From: Luscinia megarhynchos
Lineage: Eukaryota > Chordata > Aves > Passeriformes > Turdidae
Direction of reading: 5' to 3'
Assembly: GCA_034336665.1 (NCBI GenBank)
Contig: CM067592.1
Span: 44,607,761-44,671,760, forward strand
DNA: 64,000 nt
Of the stretch, positions 46,446 through 58,900 are shown piece after piece. The stretch's first letter is position 1. Every line of letters starts with the position of its first letter. The translations under genes and the position numbers were made by a program. The notes beneath the pieces were generated by a model, which made no database searches, had not been told where the DNA came from, and saw only the letters and a list, made by a program, of their open reading frames with translations.

Positions 46446-48136
46446 TGTTAATTTGGTAAGACTAATAGAAATAATTTCAGTTGATTATGTGCTGTGATAT
46501 ATATTTTGCTATGGTATAAATTGCACCACGTAATGACAAATACTCACAAGTGCTAGATTTGTGAATTTCTTAAAAATAAACATTTCTTATGTATTTGTGG
46601 CTTGCAGAAATCAGTTTTTAATTTAGAGAGAATTTGCTATCACTAGCTATTGAAACAGTGGCTCTTGGACAACTTTGGGAGTATTGCAGATTTTTCATTT
46701 CACTGATCAAAACTTCCTCAGATATTATGGGCAGCTTTAAATTTCTTTAGGTGTTTTCTTATGAAACCATAGCATTTTCCTTACTGCAGTTCTTAGCTTA
46801 CATAGGATGGGAGGAAGGGGGAGTCAAGACAAGATTATTTTAGCACCTTTTGGCCTTAACTAGTAATTTTGCTTGCATCAGCCCTAGTGGATGCAAGAGA
46901 ATACACATTCATGTATGTATGGGTGCATACATCTATATACGCATATAACTATGTATGTTATAGAAAGCACCCTCAATGGCACTTAGCAGGGCTCACTGCA
47001 CTTTTTGTAAGGCTTTTAGAAATAATTGGCTTTTAAAATACAGTTGTTGAAAGTGATTTCTGCAAGCTATATCCACTATGTATCATCCATAGTATGATTG
47101 TAAGAACATTTGTCTGGCACAGGTGTGAAGTCACAGTGTATGCCCTATTATTGCCAGCTGGAAACAGTTAACCTAATTTTTGGAAGAGTTTTCCTGTCAG
47201 CTGAAAATGCTAGTTGCTATTCCTGTTATTAAACCCTGTTATTTTTTGATAAATTGTCTTTTGATAAGAAGCCCTGCTTCCTCTTGCTGTGCTCCATTGC
47301 TGCTTCTGCTAGAAAGTGTTACTTGATAACCAGAAGCTGATACTGCAAGAGATTTATCTAAGCATTTTAAATATTCTTCCTCTTGAGTTTTCAAAGCGCT
47401 ACATTTCTCAGCATACTTCCCTTAATTTCCCTCACTAGAGTCTTCAGTTCTCCTTTCCCAGCTCTGCTGCTGCTTGTACTTACCTTTGACAACAGGGCTC
47501 CTTATTTTTTATTACAGTCACAGATGTGAGTAGGAAGGAAATTAAAAAAAAAAAAAGTGAGCAGAGAATGAAAGGAATCCTCCTGAACTGTGGAGGTGGA
47601 AAGGAGAGCCACACAAAGGCCAGAACATGCTGCTGTCCTTGCAGGTGAAAGTCTAAGATAGCTGCATTTGAATGTTTCGATTAACAAAGAACTCTACATC
47701 TGGTTCTTGTGTGGTGGTGTGTGTGTGCATGTCTGTGATTCATGGAACCAAATTTGGCTCTGATTTTGTCTTGCTGTTTGTGTATTTTCAGCTTTTTTTT
47801 CTGTCTTTAGCATTACTTGATCTGGCAGAAAAGATCAAATGAAATCATATGTCTACCATTTTTAAAAACTGTTCATGAAAGCAGTGAATGCAGGTGGTAT
47901 GGATGTGTACACAAGCTGATATACTGGGCCTCTCTGGAGCTGTTTCATACGTGGTTGTTACTGTTCTAGTGTAAGTAAGAGGCTGGCTTTGCCACTGAGG
48001 CACTGAGAATATGGACAGGACTGTAAGGGTCCCTGCTCTGTGCACCCAGAGTATACACACAGTGGCTGCACCTGATGTAGACATAAAACTAAAGCTGCCA
48101 GACAGCATTCTGATTAATGACCTTAATCAGAACGTA

Positions 48137-48190
48137 GATATATATATATATGTATACACAAACATAAATATATATACATATACACATATA
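48137..48190. repeat. TA/CATA-rich microsatellite
   Basis: An interrupted TATATATA and ATACATA run. A related imperfect ATGTATG/ATACATC stretch is at about 46910-46960. Confidence 0.8.
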
Positions 48191-48565
48191 AATGAGATCT
48201 GTCTACCTCAAATGTGTGTACTGCAGAAAATTTTTGTATGACTAGATATTGACGCAGTGCTGTTAAAAGTACATTGGGATTTCACTGCTTCCTTGTGTAC
48301 TTGAGCAACTGAGAAATTAATTACGAACACAAATTCAGAAGCCTTTCAAATCTATCTCTTGCTGTAACAACTTACAATACAAAACTTATAAGTTTATAAC
48401 CATCTTTAGAATCACTTGAATTTGTTATGGTGCTATCAGTATATAGAAAACTGTTTATATGGATACATAAATTCAAGCCAGTATTAATATCTATAGCTGG
48501 GGTTTTTGCTTGTAATTGTGTGTAACTGCTTTTGCGATGTGTTTAATCTGATACAAGCGCACCAG

Positions 48566-48645
48566 TAAAAAAACAAACAAACAAAAAACAACAAAAACAA
48601 AGAAAGAAAACCAAACAAAAAACCCCCAAACCAACAAAAAGCCCC
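48566..48645. repeat. A/C-rich low-complexity tract
   Basis: CAAA-type words (ACAAACAAACAAAAAACAAC) grade into AAACCCCC and AGCCCC. It is similar in style to 5305-5378. Confidence 0.75.
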
Positions 48646-50834
48646 AAAGTTACTCAGTTGTTTTTCTGAATCACGTGTGATAACATCTTCACTACAAAAA
48701 TTGTCCTCGGGAGTGGTGTGACTGTGTCTGTACCATATGTTAGTCTCACTAAAAGACTACAATGTAGAACAAGGTCTTCTTTGGGTCAGAGCCTTGTTTA
48801 ATTTCTGTGACACTTAAGAGACAATTTATATCAAGATTATATTGGGTAAAGTAACCCTGGTACTGTTCAAAGTTGTACTAAAATTTGGGCTTGGCCATAG
48901 ATATTTCTTAGTCCTGGTGAGATCATGGTAGTTTATTTTGGCTTTTGTGAAGATGCCATTACTGTGAAGTTGTTTTTACAATTTCTTACGCTGGTAAATA
49001 GTTGCAGTAAGGAAGTATCTTGTTGCATTATCCTCAGCAGCAATGAGACTGTTGAATCACCTGGGCTTAGAGTCTCATTAAGTATACTTTCATTAAAAAT
49101 AAAGAATTCAGATAGAATATATAATACTGAATTTAAATAAGATTTGGGGGTTTAAATTTTAACTTTATAAAATTATTTATTCTATTTTAAGCCTTCTGTC
49201 TTATTTTACCATCCAAGTATTTTTGGTTTCAGTGGTCCAGCTTTATTTACGGGCATATAAAATGAAATTGTAAGATGTTTTTACAAGCTTCTTCCTTTTA
49301 CATTGAGTTTGAGTAGCTTTCATCTGTATGTTTTTGTTTTGTATGGATAAAGAGCATTACTTATGCTTTTGTGCAATAGGTTTGAAACATGCATTTATTA
49401 GGCTTATGTTTAAATTGTAAATGTAGCATCTACTTACCATTACATTTAAAAGGAATGTAGATGGCTTTTCTCACTTGTTCCAATGGAGTTTTATTTGGGG
49501 CTGTTATTTGGGGGTGGGTGTGTGTGTTTTATGCCTGTTCCATTTTTTATTTTAAGAGTGAAATGGGGGATTTAAAAATTCTGTAAGTACAAGAACTATA
49601 TGTCAGCAATATTTTAAAATAAATGATCTTGCAAGAAACCTTAATGTGAATTGTGGAAGCAATCAACAAGACTTGCAGCCTATCTGAAAATGTTTTGTGC
49701 CATTGTTAAGTCTGGTATATTTGTGTACCATCACACCTGGGAATACTTATTTCTATTGGTTGTGCAATAGTATACACAACATTGTCACTCAGGAGAAATG
49801 GGACCATAAAAAATATCAGACTACAACTATGATGGTGCTATTTTTTCCAATAGGCTATGAGCCTTTGAAAGCTTATCTGGCTCTTATTGTCTTTATAACA
49901 ACGCAGTCCTAGGGGATTTACAGATTTTTTTTTTTCTACTAGATAATAAATATAACTTGCTATTTTACAGCATTCTGAATATTACATTGAAATAAATATA
50001 ATAGGAAAAAGCCAACCAGTCTGTACATCAGTGAGATGAATCTTAGGTACACATTTTGTACAGAAGGCTTTACTGAACAGAAAAATCAAATTTCTGCTTT
50101 TCCTCAGGTAATCACTTCAGTTTGGATGTTTCACTGAAAACATTAATGCAACTTCAGTTAGTCTTTCTAAAGTTGGTAACAGGGAAAGAAATTGTTCCAC
50201 AAATAAGTCTCCCTACATAAGATATAATTAGATGTTACTTGGGTCTTGATCTGTTTTTGAAGAAAAAGCTGCAGAGAACAACATTAAAGAATGTGGAACA
50301 ATGCTTCAATCTCTGCTCTAATCAAAACTTGCAGTCAGGATAAAAATTACCTAGGAACTTGGGTCTTGTGGCAAGTCAACAGGTAACGTTTTACCTGTTT
50401 ATTTATATACAAATTAAAGATATGATTCTACTATTTGCTCTGTATTTTATCCTACTTAAGAGTTTTTTGGAAATCTTTTGAAGCCACGATGACCTGTCTA
50501 TATCCTGGCGGTAGAGTAGGAACTAAATGTCCAATTCTCTGAACATTTACATTGGTAATTTTACTAATAATCTGAGTGATTCCACCAGTGGGATCATTCA
50601 TTCAAACAGTGGTATGGCTGAAGGAAGAACTCCTGAGTTTTGAATACTGATATTCCACTATTTTTGTTATTTCTGTTTGAAACTGAAAGTATTAGTTTGA
50701 TAGAATCTTTAATTCAAGTGACTTATCTGGACAAATGGAACTTTTGTTCTTTCCTTCTGCAAACAGGATCATTTTGCAGTTAAGGGACAATTAGCCAGTG
50801 CAACCACTAAGCCTTTTATCCTCATATGTGGCAT

Positions 50835-50840
50835 AATAAA
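50835..50840 (+). terminator. Candidate distal poly(A) signal
   Basis: AATAAA is followed by GATTCTGGAACTGTCAGAGTG, with a GT-containing and T-rich downstream region. It would give a 3' UTR of about 5 kb. Confidence 0.4.
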
Positions 50841-51054
50841 GATTCTGGAACTGTCAGAGTGTAAAACCATATTTTTGGCTTAGCTTCATTTAAGAGTTTA
50901 CAATTTTTTATGCTTTGTGTTGCTGTGTAATTTCTGTACTACTGGTGGCTAGTTTTGTCTGAATAAGCCTTTTGGGGATTAATGCTTAATGTTTTGATTT
51001 TATGATAGTGAAGCTTGTATCCAGTGTTTTGCCAATGAATATTATATGCTTGTT

Positions 51055-51060
51055 AATAAA
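51055..51060 (+). terminator. Candidate most-distal poly(A) signal
   Basis: AATAAA lies in CTTGTTAATAAAAGCAGAG, with a TGTGAGG and TTTTTGT stretch 20-50 nt downstream. Another AATAAA is at 51153-51158. Confidence 0.35.
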
Positions 51061-51180
51061 AGCAGAGAAACTAACTGAAATGCTGTGAGGCTGGAAGTTT
51101 TTGTCCCATTCTCTCCCGGGAACATAAGGAACTAGCAGTCATTGTAGCACTGAATAAATGCAGTGTGACTGAAGCAGAGG

Positions 51181-52715
51181 TGGTGTGGCATTGCATTGTC
51201 ATAAAATCTGCCTTTTACTCAAAACACAAGGATGGCCTAAAGTATGATTCCACTAGCAGAATGTCTGTGACAAGTGTGTGTGTCAAGTAACGCAAGCCAG
51301 GTAGGAAATTAAATGGTTTCAGTCACCGAAAGGGAAAACAGCATTATCCTGGTGTCTATGTACCTGGATAAAAAGGTACTTACGATCTGTATGGGTTTTT
51401 TTCAACCTTACCCTTACAAATGTAAGGTTGAGACAATACATTAACAATGCAAAACAGATGTTACGAATTTATTGCAGCATCTACATGTAATGGAGATGTA
51501 TAGTATCTAGCAGTAATGTAGATTTATAGCTTGTGAAATGTTCTACAAGCTGAGAGGGCAGCACCTTTATTTTATGCTCTTGGCTTGTTAGGAACTGCCA
51601 GCAACTCCAGGCTCCTTTGAAGTCAGTTTTATTCATACCTGTATTTTTTATTTGCACTGATATTACTCATGCATAATTGTCCTGAGGAAATTAGGCATTT
51701 GCCACTTACTAGCCACTTAAAAATCAGTATAAGAGACTAACTGCAGAAAAGTCCCTTTGCCTGTGTACAGTCACTTAAAAGTGAATGAAAATTAGTACAA
51801 TTCAGTAAGTGTTATGTTTTGTAAGTCTTCCGTGCCTTTATTAAGTGGTTCTAATACTTCTCTGAAATTTGTACTAATGGTTTCTTCCAGCTTTCTGTGA
51901 AGTAACCAGTGATGGGCCTGGCTCCCTCCCTTTCCTGAACATGGTGTTATTCTAAGAAATAAATAGTGAAAACTTTTCCTGTTTGACTGAAATTCCCAAG
52001 AATCATGAAAAGAAATTGTGGTAACAGTTGTGCTTGCTAGCCCTGAAAGCATAAACTTGCCCTACAGCCAGTATGAGCTAACTACTTTTTTTACCCCAGA
52101 GGAAATAGAATATGAAAAAGTTTTTACTGGTACTTCGTACTTTATATATAACTGATTTTTTTTTTTACCTTGCTGATTGACTATTCTGCTATAAAAAAAT
52201 CATTACATTGAGTGGAATACCTGGTTACCTGTAGTAACTTCTTCCTTGGGATTAGAGCAGTCAGAGAAAAAATTAATATAATTGAATATGTGCATTTAAG
52301 GTAGATAAATTCAGCTGTTTAAATCCAGGTGTAGACATAGTCACTCAGAATTCTATTGGTCTCAACTCAAGTTAGGCTTAATCCAGTGCCACATATCAAT
52401 AGAGGTATACTGCAGTGCAAATCCCTGCATACCTCTATGTATCTTTAATTTCCAACATTATCCTTGTTTAGCTTTTTATATTCTTAATTTTTTTTAGGCT
52501 TCCTTTTGATTCTTTGACAAAGTCAAGCACTGATCTGGTGTTAGTGGAGAAAAAGGTTTACAAGAGTAGTCTGAGAGATTTGGCTACTAAGAGGAAGATG
52601 TGGTCCACATCTGTATAAGTATGTCCAGTCTTTCACATGGCAATACACTTGCACTTGTCACTATGTAGAGGTGTTTTACTGAAGGGTTTGAATTGGACAT
52701 GTCTGCTCTTGTTTT
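51181..52715. other. Downstream of PCGF3, nothing recognised
   Basis: This is AT-rich unique-looking sequence. The minus-strand open frame at 51792-52052 has no family signature. Confidence 0.55.
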
Positions 52716-52771
52716 CATGGACACATCAACACATGTGTTTTGTGTAGTGATTGTATGTTGATGTGTCCATG
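52716..52771. repeat. Perfect 16-bp inverted repeat with 24-nt loop
   Basis: CATGGACACATCAACA at 52716-52731 is the exact reverse complement of TGTTGATGTGTCCATG at 52756-52771. The right arm ends one base before an LTR terminus at 52773. Confidence 0.9.
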
Positions 52772-52772
52772 G

Positions 52773-53690
52773 TGTCCTGGTTTCAATTTGTAACCAGGCA
52801 GAAACACCAATTTAGTTTAGTGGGTTTGATTTGCCAATTTCAATATACTTATTTCCTGCTGTGAGATAGGATTAGAAGCAAAAGCAAGGCAGACTTAAAA
52901 CTTAAAAGGTGTAAAGAAAACTTCTATTAACAGCATAAAGGAGTAATAAAATTCAGAATAAAACCTTCGGACCACCTCTCCTCCCTTCTCCCACACCCTC
53001 TTCTCTTTCTCAATGACAACATACAGAAACACTTCAGTCAGTTACCAACTTAAGAATAGTCTTCAGCTCACTCTAGGGAGAGGAGTGTCCCCTTGTCAGG
53101 CTATAGGGACTTTTCTACAAGAGAAAAAAAACCAGTTCTCTCATGGCTTCACTCTTCACAAATAGCAGCTGCTCAGGAATCTGCAATTGTGAAACTCCTT
53201 CCATCTCCACAGCCTTTCCAGAGCTGTGCTTATGGGCCATGTTAAACTCATCGGGTATTACTTTTAAGGATGAGCTGTTCAAAAACAAATGAGCTCTTCG
53301 TCTAGCTTTAAAATCATCTCTAGGAACAGAGGTCTTCTTCTTCCCTCGGGGCAAAGGGTCTTCATCACTGTTGTTTCTCTGTTCATGCACAGGTACGTGT
53401 GCTCATAATCTGTAAGTTGAACAACTCCACCTCCCATGTCTTTTTCCAGGCATTTTTAGTGTAGGAATTAATAGGAATTTTTAGTGTAGTACACCATAGC
53501 TTACAAAAGGATTTTCAGCCTAAATTCACGACATCTCTGCATTCTCCTTCCATCTGGAACCTGACTCCTGTTTCACTGACCTTGGTGTCTTCTCTCTGTT
53601 CTTCCCTCTCAAGGGAGGATTGAAGGTGTGCAAGTTTTATCTGAGCATTGAAAGAGTTAAGATCTCACACGGGGATGCAGAGGCTGTGGC
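52773..53690. mobile_element. ERV LTR-like element (right boundary uncertain)
   Basis: It starts TGTCCTGGTTTCAATTTG, a terminus I recognise from passerine LTRs. It continues through an AT-rich part with AATAAA words (52947-52972) into a C/T-rich part. No convincing CA end with matching target duplication was found, so the end is an estimate. Open frames such as 53115-53390 (-) lie inside and are not considered genes. Confidence 0.55.
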
Positions 53691-55260
53691 CAGGCCATGG
53701 TGGAGCTGTGCCACTTCAGTGGATGCCCTCTTCTAGGTGCCAATTAATGCAAAACCAGCATGCATGGAAATAAGAACAAAAATGAAGGCCATTGGCTTCA
53801 GTACAAAGAATGATTGGGTGGTTTCCGTGAGGAGATGTTGCCATTAAAGCCTTGCCTGTTGTTTTCTGCCCCTGTTTGTAGGTTGCAATTGTTTCTTCAC
53901 ACACCTGAAGAAAGAGAAACCTCATTCTCATTAAATTATTTAAGGCTATTTGTTTCTTTGTTTTCTCCTTTGATAAAAGTTCACTGTCCCTTGCCTGAAT
54001 CCCTGTTCCAAGAGAAGACAAAGGCTTTAATTCTGGGTGGTCCAAGCCTGCACCATATGACAGTTTCCATTGCTGTTGGGAGCCATGCTGGCTGCTGGTG
54101 CAGCAAATAATGTCTCTGCTTCTGGTCTGTTGTGCTGGTTTTCAGCAGAGTGCAGAGCAGTTCTGCTTTGGTGTGCTTTGTAATACAATACATTGTCCAA
54201 ATGTTTCTGTTTTCCCATTTAAGCAATACCTTTGTAACCAACTGCAATGGATTGTATTAGCATTACGTGGATTATTGTTTAAATGTATTTTGTTGTTTTG
54301 CAGAAGTGTCTGGAAAGAAACTAGTACAGGAGTGAATCTTGATGTCAGATGGAGTGAATCCCTTGGGCCTGCTCTAGCATCCTCTAACACCTCTGGAAAA
54401 GATTTCTTTCTCTGCTTCATGTCAGTGTTATGGACTGCAGCTGCAGCATCTGAGACTTGCTGATTTCAACTGAAATGCTCAGCTTTTAGGGTCTCTCTAG
54501 ATTTTATTGCAGCCACTGCAGTGGGCATTGCTTAAAAATGGTCAATGCTGATTTGAAACACAGTGATGAGTTGTTGTTTCTGGATCCTCTGGCACTGGCA
54601 CTTCAAAAGATCCTGTGTGTTGTGACTCAAGAGAAAACAGGCTTCTCATTCTGATGACTGTTTCCTCGTTCCTTAGAAAACAAGCAATCCCAAGTCTGTG
54701 CATTCTAATGTGACAGGGACTGCTTCACCATTTCTCTCTTCAAGAGTTTTTTGAGATTGGAGTATCCTTTACAGGCAAGTTGTCTATTCAGGCTCACAAG
54801 GTCTCACAAGTAACTTTGCTAGTTTTAATCAGAATAGCTGGAGGCTAAACATGTACAAAGACTTGCTCACAGGGCTGTGATGGGCAGCTGGGGTACCTTG
54901 CATTGCCTTAAAGAAAGTTCACAGGTCTGAGATGCTAGATGAGTCCCATCTTCAGCATTTTCCACAGGTGATTGGCATCTTGGTATTGTTTGTCTGATTT
55001 CTGAGAGTCCTTCTTAAGAAAGCATGCTTTCAACTTGCCTTGGGCCTCATCCTCTTGCTTCATTGGCTTTTGTGGGTTGACTGCCTTTGTTGCTTCAGTG
55101 TGTGAGATGTTCCTGCTGGATATCACAAGACCTTGTCTCTCCATCTTTCCTTGTTCAGTTACTCTGATCTGGGGCCCATTTGATGTTGCACATTGTATTT
55201 AAGTGGTGCAGGTGCAGTTCAGCTTCCTGCTTCATGCTAGGAGCAGGAGATAGTTCTGTT
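53691..55260. other. Downstream region, repeat-like but unassigned
   Basis: Several short overlapping frames exist on both strands (53716-54463) with no recognised family. A 43-bp segment at 53799-53841 recurs at 56508-56550 with two mismatches, so at least part of this region is a dispersed repeat. Confidence 0.45.
53799..53841 (+). repeat. 43-bp dispersed repeat, copy 1
   Basis: It begins CAGTACAAAGAATGATTGGG and matches 56508-56550 at 41 of 43 positions. Read on the minus strand, both copies lie in a frame sharing NHPIILCT. Confidence 0.85.
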
Positions 55261-55265
55261 GGTGC

Positions 55266-55976
55266 TGTTACAGTCTGCCCCCATTATGGAGGAGCAAAGA
55301 AAACTCCCTGTGAATAAAGCAGGATGAACTCAAAGGTTCAATTATTCCCAGAAACAAGAATAAAACCAAAATAAGGTTAAGCATTGATAGCAAAATTTGA
55401 TGTATTTTATTTAACAGTAATAAAGAGAAAGAAAAGTAGAGAGAAGTTAGAAAAAGCTAAGGTTACATTAAAAAATATACAATAGCTCACCATCACTGTT
55501 GCTACCTCTTTTTGCCACTGATACCAAGCTGGGGCGAAGTAGTTTGTGCCTTTTTTTCCTTATTTTCTGCCATTTGAGACGTCTTATGTGCCTTCTCCAA
55601 TCTCAGGAGCAGCATAGGTGGAAAGCAGCCGCTCATCCTCCAAAATGCAGGTGCAGTGCCCAATCCCCATGGTCAAGCCTCAGTCCACTCACAGTGCTCT
55701 CACCACAGGAGGCAGGAGCAGGGAGATGGGGGGTTTCCACAATGCACTGGTAACTTGGATCCAAGGAAGAAGGATCAGAGGGTTCTCCTCAAGCAGGCAC
55801 CATAGGCTCCTGGAGGCCTTGGGGTGACCCGCAACAGGCAGGGTGGTGGGTGGGTGAAGGCAAGGGTCAGAGATTCTGCTCTTCTCTTTCTTCTCCACAC
55901 TTTTGCACAGGTCTTGCCTTCCTTTTTATGGGCCTCAAGCTGGGCTGCTCACAGTCCATCCTGCACATAGTGTTCA
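55266..55976. mobile_element. Candidate LTR with 5-bp target duplication
   Basis: The left terminus is TGTTACAGTCTGCC and the right terminus ends GTGTTCA. GGTGC stands on both sides (55261-55265 and 55977-55981). The 711 bp contain A-rich sequence with AATAAA on both strands near 55405-55425. With TG...CA ends and a 5-bp duplication it fits an LTR insertion. A 5-bp match could arise by chance over this search range, and orientation is unsettled. Confidence 0.5.
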
Positions 55977-55981
55977 GGTGC

Positions 55982-58900
55982 TCAAAAGAGATTTTAGTAA
56001 GCAGACATAATGATGAAGTACCTTTTGTTGCTTTTCTCTTATTATCAGGTTCTGCAGACACAGGTATTCATGATGTTAAAAATTATCTACTGTTTTCTGA
56101 GGTTTGTAATGGAATTGGAGAGAAGGCTGATTTTATTACTAATGAATCATTTTCCATAATTCATGGAAGCAGTAAGAACTGTGTGTAGCTTAACACACTA
56201 TGTGCCTAGAGCATACAAAATGTAATTATTGTGGCTCTGGATCTGAAAGGACAGCCACTGTTACATAATTGATGATAGACTTAATTTGAAGTCAAAGAAA
56301 AAAAATTGAACTCTAAAGGAGATTTCTGAAGGTCATCAGGAAGAGTAAGCTGACTGTGAATCAGTGAAGTCTGTGCTTCAATAATGGAAAAAATACGGGC
56401 TTCACAGGGGTTACTTGGGATGCCTGAGAAGTCTATACATTTCTGAATGCAAAGTAATTTGAAAAGGACACAATGGAAAAGAGAGATGAGTTGGGAAATG
56501 CCTGTACCAGTACAAAGAATGATTGGGTGATTTCTGTGAGGAGATGTTGCTTTGGATTTTGTGTAATGTACCACTTAATGTCTCGTTGCATGTTGGAGGT
56601 GCTAGGTGTGTGTCCCTGCACATTTCCTGGTGACCCAGCATCCCCAGTGCAGAAACTGTGCAAGAAGGCCTTTACTGAGTCCTGTGGCTGTGAGGGAGTC
56701 AGGTCCTTGGTTAGAAAAGGAGGCTCCAAGGTGGCCAGTCACATCTGGAGGGGAATAAACTGTGTCCTGGGGTGTTCCAGGGTCATTGGATCACCTCTGA
56801 GGCAATCAAACAGCCAGTGGGAGAGGTAAGCCCTGGAAGTAGCACGAAGGGTATCCAAAGACAACTGTGTAGCTTTATGGATGGGTAGCAGCTAGCCAGC
56901 CTCAGGGAAAAGAAGGCATATGTTTGAGAGAATGGGTATGCCACACCATCAAGTGACAGCTAGGGTGCAGTCATTAACTGAGAAGTCAATGGTCCATCTA
57001 TCATCCATCTGCCCTCTAACAGATCAACTTTATCAGAGATGCAAGCAGCTATTTTAAAATTAGTTCTGATCCATAGCCAATGTCAGCTAGATCCCATCCA
57101 TCTACTGCCAGGTACTCACAGGAACTTTAGGAGCACATGTCTGCAAGATTTCAACATGAAAGCAGGCACAACTTGGCATTCTAACTAGCTCTTTCCACTT
57201 CTGTAAGTCTTGTTGGTCTTGGATTCCAGAAATGACTCTGATTGTTTTGCAACTGGATTTTCCTGATTTAGCTGCAGTTTTTCTTTCTTTATCAAAGAAC
57301 TCCTTAGTTGGTTTTCCCTTACTTCTTTTGTTTCACATTAGAGCATTTTGCATCACACTATGGCAGCTCTTTTCCAAGTGATTTGGTCTGGTTCATCCAG
57401 TGATTATTAATGGTAACAAGGCAGTGTTGGACTGCTCAGCTGATCACCCTCAAAGCAAACAATTGGGCCAAGGCAATGGTGGGTCCATTCTCTGCAGCAT
57501 AGAAGCAGTTAGAAATGCCCTTGTAACTACAGGATCTAGATATCTACAGATCTCAGAGTAGTGGATGGGGTAGATCGTGGCTGCAGATAATGTGATGCAC
57601 TAGGGACAGCCGACTTTGTTACTTTACACTGGGCTGTATGCTAACACATCTCCTTTACTATTGGAATTGCAATTCGGAAGCTGCTTGGCTTTATTCTCCA
57701 CTGTGTATAAACCCGACTTCTTAATAGCAGACATGAAAGCTGAGTTTTATGGACTTTCCTTAACACTCATGCATCTGTTTTTTGTCTTACTGTGTAACGA
57801 GTCTATTTGAAAACTGTTCCTCAATAGCCATTTGCAAATTGTTTCAGAGCAGCCAAAATCATGCACAACATGTAGCAAAATAAACAGATGCTGAACAGCA
57901 CACTGCTCGCAAAAGTTTTGAGAAACACAGGCACTTTTGTCTAGAGGCCAAAGACAAAACAAAAGCTCAGAACGGGCACCTGTAGCAGAACATGTGGACT
58001 GCAGATGTTTGTGTGTGTTTGTGCGTGCTGGGGCCTCTGAGCTGCAGCTGTAGTCATTCTCAGAAAGCATTTACTCAGTAGAAGGTGGACTGGACTCAGT
58101 CCTCTGCCTGTCCCATAGCTGGACACCAAATCTCAGTCTCCAGTTGCTGTTGAATTTGGCATGCATGTCTTGGAGGCCACAGCTCCAGTCGGGCTCCTGG
58201 TACTGACCAGCATGCATACATCATTCACCATGCCCCAGACACCTGAGTGCCCCCCATGCAGGAAGGGGGTAGAAAGAAGTTCAGTATGAAAGATAAGACA
58301 CCAGGTACAGAGCACAGTAAGACATAGGTACTGACGAGCTGACTATTTACACAAACATAGTCCTTTTAAATCCCTTTATAATTTTGTTTTCCTATTGGTT
58401 TTTTCATCCCTCAAATCACCTAAGTGTCTCCCCTTTCCTGCCTTTGTTTCCTCCTCTAAACATCCCATGATAAGTCCTGTGTAATTCAGAACTGCTTTTC
58501 CCCTCTATTTCATAAAACTTCTCATAGTCCTAGGCAGCAAACTGTCCCCCCTCAGACACCTGATCTGGAGAGCTGCTCCATGAATGACTCATGAGGGTGG
58601 GTATGACACCAGAACGTTGGGCTGATGGTTCTTCTGCGACAGGCCTCAGAGGGGTCAGTCAAGGCTCTTCAAGAGTCATTAATTTTCCTGCCATTGTGTC
58701 CTTGTGTCAGAATTAAATAATCACTAAAAATAAATCATCCTGGTGCAGAAGTGATTTAGTTTTGCTGCCGTGGACATGCAGAGTAGCAGGAGGGGTAGTC
58801 AATAAGAGCTGGACGCAGATCCTGCTCTTCTTCTTGCCAGCTTCTCTTGTTGGAAAGACTGGACAGGATGCTCACTGCTGCAAGCTATCCTTAAAGGACA

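Larger units (their letters stand above)
46446..51180 (+). other. Probable extended 3' UTR of PCGF3 or immediate downstream region
   Basis: About 4.7 kb has no recognisable CR1 or LTR, unlike the introns and the region beyond 52.7 kb. It holds several AATAAA hexamers (46575, 49098, 49619, 49991, 50835, 51055 and 51153), an A/C tract (48566-48645) and TA/TG dinucleotide repeats (48137-48190). Extended 3' UTR use is inferred from these signals and the transposon gap, not from transcripts. Confidence 0.45.

Noticed and set aside
48137..48190. TA/TG repeats as a regulatory array or CRISPR-like repeat
   Set aside because: It is a simple interrupted microsatellite with no unit-spacer structure.
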